Below are positions 6,310 through 11,902 of a stretch of DNA of 11,902 nucleotides, piece by piece. The stretch is from assembly GCA_035527455.1 (NCBI GenBank), contig DATLAN010000042.1, forward strand, positions 1 through 11,902, read 5' to 3'. Numbering within the stretch: the first letter of the stretch is position 1; each line of letters starts with the position of its first letter. This stretch comes from DATLAN01 sp035527455 (GTDB lineage: Bacteria > Planctomycetota > Planctomycetia > Pirellulales > Thermoguttaceae). The position numbers and the translations under genes are program-made. The notes under the pieces were generated by a model that worked only from the letters and a program-made list of their open reading frames with translations, searched no databases and was not told where the DNA came from.

Positions 6310-7958
6310 GTCTTTGGAAGATCGCCTGGCGAAGCATACAGACGCGAGCATTGGCCTCGGCGCTGACGGCCGTGGCGATGGGGCTGGGCGTGGCGTTGGT
6401 GGTTGCCGTGCTGGTCATCTACGAGGTGGTCGACCACACCTATCGCCGCGGAGGCGCGGGATGCGACCTGATCGTCGGTGCCAAGGGCGACGGCCTGAGC
6501 CTGGTGCTCAACTCCGCCTACTATCTGAAGAAACCGATCGGGAACATCCCGTACAGCTATTACCGGGATCTCGTCGAAGGGTACGTGGAGCCGAAGGTGC
6601 AGATCGAGACGGCCGTTCCGATCTGCATGGGCGACAGTTTCGAGGGTCACCCGGTCATCGGCACAACGCCCGAGATGTTCGACGAGATGCGATACCTCGG
6701 CGACCGGCCGTACGAATTCGACGACGGCGGGAACTTCACTTGGGAAGATCACACCGGGGCGGTCGTCGGTTGGGCCGTGGCACGCCAGGAAGAGTTGGGC
6801 GTCGATTCCGAGTTCAAGACGGATCACGGCACCGGCGAGGGGGCCCACGCTCACGAACAGATTTTCACGGTACGCGGCGTGTTGAAACACACGGGAACGC
6901 CCGTCGATCGGGCGGTGTTCGTCAACATGGAAGGTTTCTACAGCCTTCACGTCGGCGAGGCCTGCGACGACACGGCTGAGCATGAGGACCATCCGCCGGG
7001 GGAAACAGAGCATGTGGCGCATGAACCCGGCTCGAACGAGGATACTGGCGATCCGGACGCATCCTCGTGCAGCCTGTCCGGTTTCGTCTACGTGGACCGA
7101 AACAACGACGGTCGGAAGGATCCAGAAGAGACGGCCCTTCCACACGTGACCGTCACGTTGACTCGGACCGACGCCGACGGCACGCAGGTCACGCAGCGCA
7201 TCAAGGAAACCGACCACGCCGGATTCTATCGTTTCACGAACCTGCCGGCCGGCACGTACACGATCTTTGAGACTCAACCGGGAGGCTACTTCGACGGAAT
7301 CGACCACGTGGGGACCGCCGGCGGCGAGGAGTCGAACGACCGCTTCGCGAACATCGAGCTGCAACCGGGCGTCGACGCGACCGACTACAACTTCGGCGAG
7401 CAGCAGGGAGTCACGGCCGTGCTGGTGTGTCTCGATGAGATCACCCGATGGCGCATCGAGGATTTGAAAGGCAAGATCAATAGGGGGCCGGTGGCTCAGG
7501 CCGCCTCGCCGATCGCCGAGATCACGGGACTGCTGGAGAATATCGTGGGCAAGATCCAGGAACTGCTGCTGCTGTTCGCCGTGCTGATCGTGATCGTGGC
7601 GGGCATCGGGATCATGGTCAGCATCTACAATTCCATGAGCGACCGGCGACACGAGATCGCCGTGATGCGGGCGCTGGGGGCCGGACGCGTGACCGTGATG
7701 GTCGTGATTCTGCTGGAGTCGATCCTGCTCTCGCTCGGCGGAGGAGCCATCGGAATTCTGCTGGGACACGGCTTGATCGGCGTCCTGTCGCCGACGATTT
7801 TCGCACAGACGGGGGTCGCCGTCGGGCCGTTCGACTTCCGGCTCGTCGAACTGGTTCTGATCCCGGGGCTGATCATCCTGGCCTCGCTGGTCGGTTACCT
7901 CCCGGCCAAGACCGCCTACCGCACCGACGTGGCCCGATCGTTGACGGCCAATCCATGA
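6306..7958 (+). CDS. FtsX/MacB-type ABC permease with an embedded SdrD_B-like domain
   Basis: This is a 550-residue inner-membrane subunit. TM1 is at about 17-39; a very large extracytoplasmic region (40-418) follows; then come TM2 at about 420-442, a cytoplasmic DRRHEIAVMRALGA coupling-helix motif, TM3 near 465-490 and TM4 near 513-533. This is the four-TM type VII ABC topology that pulls substrates from the membrane or periplasm rather than transporting through it. The loop holds an acidic/His-rich linker (about 217-253, including HAHE-like and AEHEDH patches and C220) and then a full SdrD_B/Cna-B-like beta-sandwich at 254-365. That domain begins SLSGFVYVDRNNDGRKDP and ends TDYNFGE, and its D/N-rich loops look calcium-binding. 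Such a domain normally occurs in adhesins and dockerin-type surface proteins. The reading frame is continuous through both junctions. ATG 6306 overlaps the ATPase stop, and the TGA overlaps the next start. Confidence 0.92.
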   Translation: MSLWKIAWRSIQTRALASALTAVAMGLGVALVVAVLVIYEVVDHTYRRGGAGCDLIVGAKGDGLSLVLNSAYYLKKPIGNIPYSYYRDLVEGYVEPKVQIETAVPICMGDSFEGHPVIGTTPEMFDEMRYLGDRPYEFDDGGNFTWEDHTGAVVGWAVARQEELGVDSEFKTDHGTGEGAHAHEQIFTVRGVLKHTGTPVDRAVFVNMEGFYSLHVGEACDDTAEHEDHPPGETEHVAHEPGSNEDTGDPDASSCSLSGFVYVDRNNDGRKDPEETALPHVTVTLTRTDADGTQVTQRIKETDHAGFYRFTNLPAGTYTIFETQPGGYFDGIDHVGTAGGEESNDRFANIELQPGVDATDYNFGEQQGVTAVLVCLDEITRWRIEDLKGKINRGPVAQAASPIAEITGLLENIVGKIQELLLLFAVLIVIVAGIGIMVSIYNSMSDRRHEIAVMRALGAGRVTVMVVILLESILLSLGGGAIGILLGHGLIGVLSPTIFAQTGVAVGPFDFRLVELVLIPGLIILASLVGYLPAKTAYRTDVARSLTANP

Positions 7959-8608
7959 GCGCGCCAGTCCAAGCCGAAAAACATGACGGAAGATACCGGG
8001 CGGTCAGCCCCACCGCCGTGGTGAGCCTGGCCTGCGGAGTATCGTCGTTGGCGACCTTCTTGAGTTGGTACCTGGCGGTCATTCCGGCGCTGGGAATCGT
8101 GCTGGGTCGCGTGGCGGTGCTCCAGATTCGCGAGCGGCCGACCGAACTGGCCGGGCGATCGCTGGCATGGACCGGGTTGATCCTCTCGGCCGTCTTCTGG
8201 GTGGGTGGTTACGGTTGGCTGACGTTCGAGGAGGTCCGAGAAGCCCCCTGGGGCTATACCGAGCTGAGGTACGAAGACCTTCAGCCCGATCCGAAGAATC
8301 CCGGCGAGAAGGTCCCCGCGGCGGTCTACAAGTACGACGAGGACGGCGTCAAGGTCTACATCAAGGGGTATATGCAGGAAGGCCGGCAGCGGATGGGGCT
8401 GACGAGCTTCTACCTCTGCCCCGAGGTGGCCAACTGTCCCTTTTGCATTCCCGATCCCAAACGGACCGAGATCATCCTGGTGGTGTTGCAGGGGGACATG
8501 AAAACGGACTACACAACCCACTCGATAGGGGTGGGCGGGAGGTTGCGGGTCGATCCGGACAAACCGGGCCAACTCCCGTACAGGATCGAGGCGGATGTCC
8601 TCAGATAG
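7955..8608 (+). CDS. Membrane protein with N-terminal DUF4190-like and C-terminal DUF3299-like regions
   Basis: This is a 217-residue protein. Residues 18-85 form two TM helices around an LGRVAVLQIRERP loop and a GRSLAWTGLILS segment, the layout of DUF4190. After a hydrophilic linker, residues 130-205 read DGVKVYIKGYM, SFYLCPEVANCPFCIPDP (C155, C161, C164) and a closing GVGGRLRVD strand, which resembles DUF3299 proteins: small beta proteins in which a cysteine sits where a ligand could bind. DUF3299 genes are found next to the same ATPase/permease pair in Gammaproteobacteria (the PA4063-PA4066 type locus, under Zur control in Pseudomonas as I recall). The ATG overlaps the permease TGA (ATGA), so translation is coupled. 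The function is unproven; a membrane-anchored accessory or substrate-handling subunit of the ABC system is likely. Confidence 0.72.
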   Translation: MSAPVQAEKHDGRYRAVSPTAVVSLACGVSSLATFLSWYLAVIPALGIVLGRVAVLQIRERPTELAGRSLAWTGLILSAVFWVGGYGWLTFEEVREAPWGYTELRYEDLQPDPKNPGEKVPAAVYKYDEDGVKVYIKGYMQEGRQRMGLTSFYLCPEVANCPFCIPDPKRTEIILVVLQGDMKTDYTTHSIGVGGRLRVDPDKPGQLPYRIEADVLR

Positions 8609-8631
8609 TCGTGTCCAAGGAAGCAGATCTC

Positions 8632-8660
8632 TTTCCGCAATACGGTCCGTCCAGTATACT
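8632..8660 (+). promoter_or_regulatory. Possible promoter of the ricT gene group
   Basis: TATACT (8655-8660, 5 of 6 to -10) lies 17 bases after TTTCCG (8632-8637, 3 of 6 to -35). It falls in the 146-base gap after the ABC operon and would give a leader of about 88 bases. It is supported mainly by its position and the -10 match. Confidence 0.3.
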
Positions 8661-8754
8661 TGCATATCTGTGCATCTGACGCGGCCGTGAGAACGGCGGA
8701 CACGCTGTCTGCCCCCAAAAAGGCCGCACACCCGTCCTCGATCACTGCGGATCC

Positions 8755-9642
8755 ATGCCCGACTACATAGTGCGATACGGGGCCATGCGACTGCTGGGCG
8801 TTTTCCGGACCAATGGGGGGGCGTCGTACCGTCGCGGGGTAAGGGTCATCGCTCGAACCGAGCGTGGGCTCGAGGCCGGCGAAGTCCTTTGCGAGACCAA
8901 CCCCGAGGTGCTCGAGCGGCTGAAGGACTCGACCGAGGGCCAGATTCTCCGCGAGATGACTCCCGACGACGTCCACGAGGTGGCGCGCATCCGGGGCCGT
9001 ACGACCGAAGAACTCGAAACCTGCCAACGTCACATCGACACGCTGGGCCTCCAAATGCAGTTGGTCGACGTGGAGCACATCTTCGGCGGGGAACGGATCG
9101 TGATTTACTACCTGGCGGAGAGTCGCGTGGACTTCCGCGAGCTGGTGAAGCTCTTGGCCGGCGAGTTCCAAACCCGAATCGAAATGCGGCAAATCGGGGT
9201 CCGCGACGAAGCCAAGCTGCTGGCCGATTTCGGCGATTGCGGCAACGCCGTCTGCTGCAACAACCATCTGGTGCAGATGCCTCCGGTGTCGATGAAAATG
9301 GCCAAGCTGCAGAAGGCCACGCTCGATCCGACGAAGATTTCCGGGCGGTGTGGGCGACTGAAGTGCTGCCTGCGTTTCGAGTACGAAACCTACGATCGAA
9401 TCCAGAAAGAGCTGCCGCCGCTGGGCTCGACGGTGATCACGCCCGAAGGCCGGGCGAAAGTCCTCGGCCACGAGATCCTCACCGAGCAGTTGGTGGTATC
9501 GACGGAGGACCGCCGCCGGATCTTGGTGAACGTTCGGGAGGTCTCGCTGCCGCCGGCCGAAGAAGAGCAGATCAGCGCGAAACAGAACAACGCCCAAGAG
9601 AAGGCCCAAGACAAGAACGAGAAGCACAAGAACGAAGATTAG
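8755..9642 (+). CDS. ricT: RicT (YaaT)-like PSP1-domain protein, RNA-maturation regulator
   Basis: This 295-residue cytosolic protein contains a full PSP1 domain. The N-terminal part (YRRGVRVIARTERGLEAGEV) and the MRQIGVRDEAKLLADFGDCG, PVSMKMAK and DPTKISGRCGRLKCC stretches match Bacillus YaaT/RicT. The cysteines expected to take part in iron-sulfur binding are kept in two clusters, C162/C167/C168 and C199/C204/C205. In Bacillus, RicT joins RicA and RicF to steer RNase Y and affects biofilm, competence and sporulation. Neither partner gene is in this window. The C-terminal 30 or so residues are an additional highly charged Glu/Lys/Asn tail. The Minf_1886-type gene follows after 11 bases and is probably co-transcribed. 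No Shine-Dalgarno precedes ATG 8755. Confidence 0.92.
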   Translation: MPDYIVRYGAMRLLGVFRTNGGASYRRGVRVIARTERGLEAGEVLCETNPEVLERLKDSTEGQILREMTPDDVHEVARIRGRTTEELETCQRHIDTLGLQMQLVDVEHIFGGERIVIYYLAESRVDFRELVKLLAGEFQTRIEMRQIGVRDEAKLLADFGDCGNAVCCNNHLVQMPPVSMKMAKLQKATLDPTKISGRCGRLKCCLRFEYETYDRIQKELPPLGSTVITPEGRAKVLGHEILTEQLVVSTEDRRRILVNVREVSLPPAEEEQISAKQNNAQEKAQDKNEKHKNED

Positions 9643-9653
9643 GCATCCAGTCC

Positions 9654-10091
9654 ATGATCGATCCTTCCCATCCGCTGGCCGAACTGCTCGAAGAAGACCG
9701 CCGCTACGCGCCGGACGCCTACATGTTCGTCTACGATGCGCTGGGCTACGCGCAGCAGGTGTTGGACATGGGGGCCGAGTGCCCCAGCGAGCCGGTCGAG
9801 AGCGTGGACTCGCCGGAGGAAGAAGAGCCGGATACCAAGAAGCACGTGACCGGTCAGGAATTGTGCGAGGCGATCCGGCAATTCGCGCTGGAGCAATACG
9901 GCTACATGGCGAAGACCGTGTTGAACAATTGGGGAATCCGCGGTACCGGCGATTTCGGCGAGATCGTCTTCAACCTGATTCGCATCAAGCTGATGCGAAA
10001 GACGCCGCACGACCGCCGCGAGGATTTCGACGGCGTCTACGATTTCGACACGGCCTTTCAACAGGATTTCAAGATCACTTTACCCGAGTGA
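9654..10091 (+). CDS. Minf_1886-family protein (planctomycete/verrucomicrobial conserved family)
   Basis: This 145-residue soluble protein matches the uncharacterised Minf_1886 family (TIGR04138-type, shared by Planctomycetes and Verrucomicrobia). It has two conserved blocks: an N-terminal DRRYAPDAYMFVYDAL segment (15-30) and a C-terminal HVTGQELCEAIRQFA to NNWGIRGTGDFGEIVFNLI segment. They are joined by an acidic linker (Glu/Ser/Pro-rich, about 43-64). No catalytic motif is obvious, and the fold is probably mixed alpha/beta. It follows ricT by 11 bases, and the next small gene starts 25 bases later, so a role near RicT is worth considering. It is one of the strongest taxonomic markers in the window. 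Confidence 0.9.
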   Translation: MIDPSHPLAELLEEDRRYAPDAYMFVYDALGYAQQVLDMGAECPSEPVESVDSPEEEEPDTKKHVTGQELCEAIRQFALEQYGYMAKTVLNNWGIRGTGDFGEIVFNLIRIKLMRKTPHDRREDFDGVYDFDTAFQQDFKITLPE

Positions 10092-10103
10092 CGGCCGCTG
10101 ACC

Positions 10104-10109
10104 GAAGGA
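10104..10109 (+). promoter_or_regulatory. Ribosome binding site deciding the start of the small TM gene
   Basis: GAAGGA at 10104-10109 lies 7 bases before ATG 10117. It is too close to the in-frame TTG at 10111 to serve that codon, so it fixes ATG 10117 as the start. Confidence 0.6.
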
Positions 10110-10116
10110 CTTGACG

Positions 10117-10326
10117 ATGAGCCGACGCAAGAGGCGGGCCGCCGCCGGCGAGAAGGGCCCCGCGGCGAGGAAAACGCCGCGTCAAGCCGCCGCCGATCGT
10201 TCCGTTGCCGTGCGCGGCCGTCCCGTGCCGCGTCCGGGCCGGCCGAAGCCGTGGTTTCTGGCCGTGACCGTGCTGCTTCAGGGCGCTTGGATCGTCTTCC
10301 TGTTGGTGTTGGCCGTGCGAGGTTAG
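10117..10326 (+). CDS. Small basic single-pass membrane protein
   Basis: This 69-residue protein is not recognised as a named family. Residues 1-45 are strongly basic and Pro/Ala/Arg-rich (MSRRKRRAAAGEKG onward). Residues 46-67 (WFLAVTVLLQGAWIVFLLVL plus a short tail) form one TM helix, and the protein ends in RG. By the positive-inside rule the basic tail is cytosolic, where it could bind nucleic acid, ribosomes or membrane lipid; this is inference. A Shine-Dalgarno lies upstream, and the VanZ-like gene starts 6 bases after the stop, so the gene sits inside an operon and is very likely real. Confidence 0.75.
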   Translation: MSRRKRRAAAGEKGPAARKTPRQAAADRSVAVRGRPVPRPGRPKPWFLAVTVLLQGAWIVFLLVLAVRG

Positions 10327-10332
10327 ATTCCC

Positions 10333-10704
10333 ATGCTGACCGTTCGCCTTGTTTGTGCCGCGTACTCGTCGCTGCTGACGTTGCTGCTGTTGGTGCCCGA
10401 TCCGTTGGCGTTGTTGGGTCTGGAACGGATTCCCTGCCCGAAACACGGCGTCGGCGTCCACTTCGGTTGCTTTACCGTTTTGGCGTTGCTCGTTCTGGCA
10501 GGCCGTGTCGTGCGGCGCAGGGTTGTGCTGTTCGGCCTGTTGGTTGCCTACGCGGTGATCGTCGAGTTGCTGCAGGGATTCGTGCCGCCGCGAACGGTCG
10601 AACTGCGGGACCTTGCAGAGAATCTGCTCGGTCTGGCCGCCGGAGCCGCTCTTTGGTGGACGCTGAAGAGATACGTCTTGCGCGCCCGCAAACGCGCAGG
10701 ATGA
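10333..10704 (+). CDS. VanZ-like family membrane protein
   Basis: This 123-residue protein has about four TM helices. It fits the VanZ-like family: a polar segment with H (KHGVGVHFGCFTVLALLVLA) takes the place of the usual DKxxHFxxF motif, followed by a VIVELLQGFVPPRTVELRDL block (the family's ExxQ...P.R..s..D motif) and an ENLLGLAAGAAL helix. VanZ was named from glycopeptide-resistance clusters, where it lowers teicoplanin susceptibility, but most chromosomal homologues have no known role. No van genes are present here. It starts 6 bases after the small TM protein gene and ends the rightward gene set. Confidence 0.85.
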   Translation: MLTVRLVCAAYSSLLTLLLLVPDPLALLGLERIPCPKHGVGVHFGCFTVLALLVLAGRVVRRRVVLFGLLVAYAVIVELLQGFVPPRTVELRDLAENLLGLAAGAALWWTLKRYVLRARKRAG

Positions 10705-10718
10705 AGAAGCAAAAGCGG

Positions 10719-11564
10719 CTACCTCTGCATACCCGGATAGTATCCGCCGTAGTTCATGAAGCGTGGCCGCGTTCCGGACCGCTGCAGGTTCTGCGTGGCG
10801 CGGCCGAGCGTGCGGATGTCCATTCCCTGCAACCGGCCGGCACCCTGAAGACCACTAACCTGGCCGCCGACCTGCTGGTTGAATTGTCCCTGCTGCACTC
10901 TCGGCTTGACCCACTGGTTGTACTGGTCGATCGCTCCGAAGCTGTCGTCGCTTCGAAACAAGTTCATGTACGGGCTGGTGCCGCTGGGCTGCCGGTAGTC
11001 GGAGAAGGGCTTGGGAGCGAGTCCCTGCGCGGGGGTCCGAGGGGCCGAGCTTTGGGCAGGTGCCGGTCTTTGCACACTCGCGGCAGGAGCCGGAGTGAAG
11101 GCGGGCGGCGCCCTGTCAGGCAAGGCGTATGGACCGGGTAGTTGTCCGGCTGCGCCCGCAGATGCCCCTCCAGCGGGCCACGCCATTCCTTCGGTTGGCG
11201 GGGCGAACGGGTACGATTCGGCCGCTGCCGCAGGATTCGTCGGAGCCAGCGGGAGAAACTGCTGCGGTGAACCTGCCTGGCCATCGACTTGCGCGGCGGG
11301 GCCAAACCCGGGCCGTGTCGCCGACGCAGCGGGACCGCCCGCCATACCCGGTCTGCCGTATTGGGAACCGCTCCGATATATCGAGCCCGTCCCACGATAA
11401 GGCAACTGGGGCCTTTGCAGCGAGGAAGGTGGAGCCTGCATCCGGAAATCAGCGATATTGGGCGGTTGGTAGACCATGCCGCCGGGAGGCCCCATGGGCG
11501 ACTCGAGGTCCGGGAGCACCAAGCCGCCAACCAACAAGGTCCACATCCCAAGAGTTACGTTCAT
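10719..11564 (-). CDS. Secreted-type Pro/Gln/Ala-rich protein with planctomycete SPYMNL-type C-terminus
   Basis: This is a 281-residue minus-strand protein. The N-terminus has a hydrophobic stretch (about residues 4-17) like a signal peptide, although it lacks the usual basic residues before it. Residues 18-190 are low-complexity Pro/Ala/Gly/Gln/Ser. The C-terminal 85 residues are more ordered: SPYMNLFR (197-204), IDQYNQWVKP (212-221), a Gln-rich stretch, then RPRFMNYGGYYPG (266-278). Planctomycete exported proteins of unknown role often show this SPYxNL...P, then F(M/N)NxxxYYP pattern; that is my recollection, not a search result. ATG 11564 is chosen over an upstream in-frame codon at 11663 because an AAAGGAGG sequence lies 8 bases before it and a promoter lies at 11635-11663. 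Its 3' end faces VanZ with a 14-base gap and no terminator visible. Confidence 0.75.
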   Translation of the reverse strand: MNVTLGMWTLLVGGLVLPDLESPMGPPGGMVYQPPNIADFRMQAPPSSLQRPQLPYRGTGSIYRSGSQYGRPGMAGGPAASATRPGFGPAAQVDGQAGSPQQFLPLAPTNPAAAAESYPFAPPTEGMAWPAGGASAGAAGQLPGPYALPDRAPPAFTPAPAASVQRPAPAQSSAPRTPAQGLAPKPFSDYRQPSGTSPYMNLFRSDDSFGAIDQYNQWVKPRVQQGQFNQQVGGQVSGLQGAGRLQGMDIRTLGRATQNLQRSGTRPRFMNYGGYYPGMQR

Positions 11565-11572
11565 CGCCCCTT

Positions 11573-11580
11573 CCTCCTTT
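11573..11580 (-). promoter_or_regulatory. Strong Shine-Dalgarno for the secreted-type protein
   Basis: Read on the minus strand this is AAAGGAGG, 8 bases before ATG 11564. It is the best Shine-Dalgarno match in the window and fixes the start of the gene. Confidence 0.75.
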
Positions 11581-11588
11581 GGATCTGA

Positions 11589-11603
11589 GGTAGCGGAGCT
11601 ACC
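11589..11603 (-). promoter_or_regulatory. Small hairpin in the leader of the secreted-type protein gene
   Basis: GGTAGC (11589-11594) and GCTACC (11598-11603) form a 6-bp stem with a 3-base loop. It lies 8 bases upstream of the Shine-Dalgarno within the predicted leader, and may stabilise the mRNA or tune initiation. Confidence 0.35.
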
Positions 11604-11634
11604 AACGCATCGGATATCTTTCCGTCCACCATTG

Positions 11635-11663
11635 ATTCTATGCCAAATCGGCCGGTTCGACAA
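11635..11663 (-). promoter_or_regulatory. Sigma-70-type promoter for the secreted-type protein gene
   Basis: On the minus strand, TTGTCG (11663-11658, 4 of 6 to -35) and TAGAAT (11640-11635, 5 of 6 to -10) have exactly 17 bases between them. A start near 11628 gives a leader of about 64 bases ending in the strong Shine-Dalgarno. It is the most convincing promoter in the window. Confidence 0.6.
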
Positions 11664-11739
11664 TCAAGACAATCCGGATTTCCGCGAATTCCGCAACTTG
11701 AATCACGACATACATGCTATGCCATATAAACATAAAGTA

Positions 11740-11901
11740 CTATTGCCGACGGTTACGCGCGAAGTTGCGGCCGAGGGTCTGCAGGTTGCGGATCGTCGAC
11801 GTGGTCAGCGAGGTGATGCCGGCAACCCGCTCCAGCGGAGTGATCAGCTTGTTGATGAAATTCGTCATCGCCATCGTGCTGTCTTCGGCAATGAACAGGC
11901 G
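11740..11901 (-). CDS. C-terminal fragment of an unidentified minus-strand gene (5' end outside window)
   Basis: Reading the minus strand gives 53 codons and a TAG stop. The peptide (AEDSTMAMTNFINKLITPL, then a TSTIRNLQTLGRNF stretch and a basic end) is helical and Arg/Asn-rich near its end. The third-position GC is high and matches the neighbours, supporting coding. I do not recognise the family. It lies 175 bases upstream of the secreted-type gene and in the same direction, but that gene has its own promoter in between. The short AT-rich stretch at about 11711-11740 just after the stop has no clear hairpin. Confidence 0.6.
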   Translation of the reverse strand, partial: RLFIAEDSTMAMTNFINKLITPLERVAGITSLTTSTIRNLQTLGRNFARNRRQ

Positions 11902-11902
11902 A

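Noticed and set aside
6042..7769. Antisense open frame of 575 residues opposite the ABC operon
   Set aside because: It is the complement of conserved ATPase and permease codons, with shadow-type composition and no recognisable domain.
10333..10704. Glycopeptide-resistance function from the VanZ-like call
   Set aside because: There are no vanHAX, vanRS or vanY genes nearby, and most chromosomal VanZ-like proteins are unrelated to resistance.
11740..11901. Tandem paralogy between the partial minus-strand gene and its neighbour's C-terminus (both have IR...LGR)
   Set aside because: The match is only a few residues in helical Arg/Asn/Gln-rich sequence, and order and spacing differ; the visible part is too short to claim homology.

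Overview
The window looks like a chromosomal segment of a planctomycete, probably Pirellulales-like. It is GC-rich, and most genes lack a Shine-Dalgarno sequence. It carries families that are typical of the phylum: a Minf_1886-type conserved protein, an SdrD_B/Cna-B-like domain, a secreted Pro/Gln/Ala-rich protein with an SPYMNL-type C-terminal motif, and intergenic hairpin repeats of the kind scattered through planctomycete genomes. No rRNA, tRNA, CRISPR array, integrase or transposase was seen.

Layout, left to right. (1) 2-748: the last 38 codons of an RloA-like AAA/ABC ATPase and a complete RloB-like gene, the two partners of an RloAB (AbiL-type) phage-defence module. (2) 856-2298: a multi-pass GT-C membrane glycosyltransferase behind a near-leaderless promoter. 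(3) 2299-2725: a 427-base gene-free stretch with a long inverted repeat (element A) and a hairpin over the next start codon. (4) 2726-3640: an unrecognised soluble helical protein. (5) 3641-3904: a perfect 29-bp inverted repeat made of two smaller hairpins (element B). (6) 3905-5431: a creatininase-family amidohydrolase and a TauE/SafE exporter, 3 bases apart. (7) 5426-5500: a third double hairpin (element C), which supplies the stop codon of the exporter gene.

(8) 5638-8608: a tightly coupled operon in which both junctions are ATGA overlaps. It encodes a LolD/MacB-type ATPase, an FtsX-type permease and a membrane protein that appears to fuse a DUF4190 region to a DUF3299-like region. The permease carries a His/Asp/Glu-rich linker and, unexpectedly, a complete SdrD_B-like domain of about 112 residues inside its extracytoplasmic loop. 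The same ATPase/permease/DUF3299 set occurs in zinc-responsive loci of Gammaproteobacteria, so a metal-linked export or lipoprotein-extraction role is a reasonable but unproven inference.

(9) 8755-10704: a co-directional set of RicT (a PSP1-domain RNA-processing regulator with both cysteine clusters intact), a Minf_1886-family protein, a 69-residue basic single-TM protein and a VanZ-like membrane protein. (10) On the minus strand, converging on VanZ with a 14-base gap, is a secreted-type Pro/Gln-rich protein with the clearest promoter and Shine-Dalgarno in the window, followed by the C-terminal end of another minus-strand gene running off the edge.

The most unusual item is the permease with the embedded surface-protein domain, together with its DUF3299 partner. 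The three different double-hairpin repeat elements within about 3.2 kb are the next most notable.
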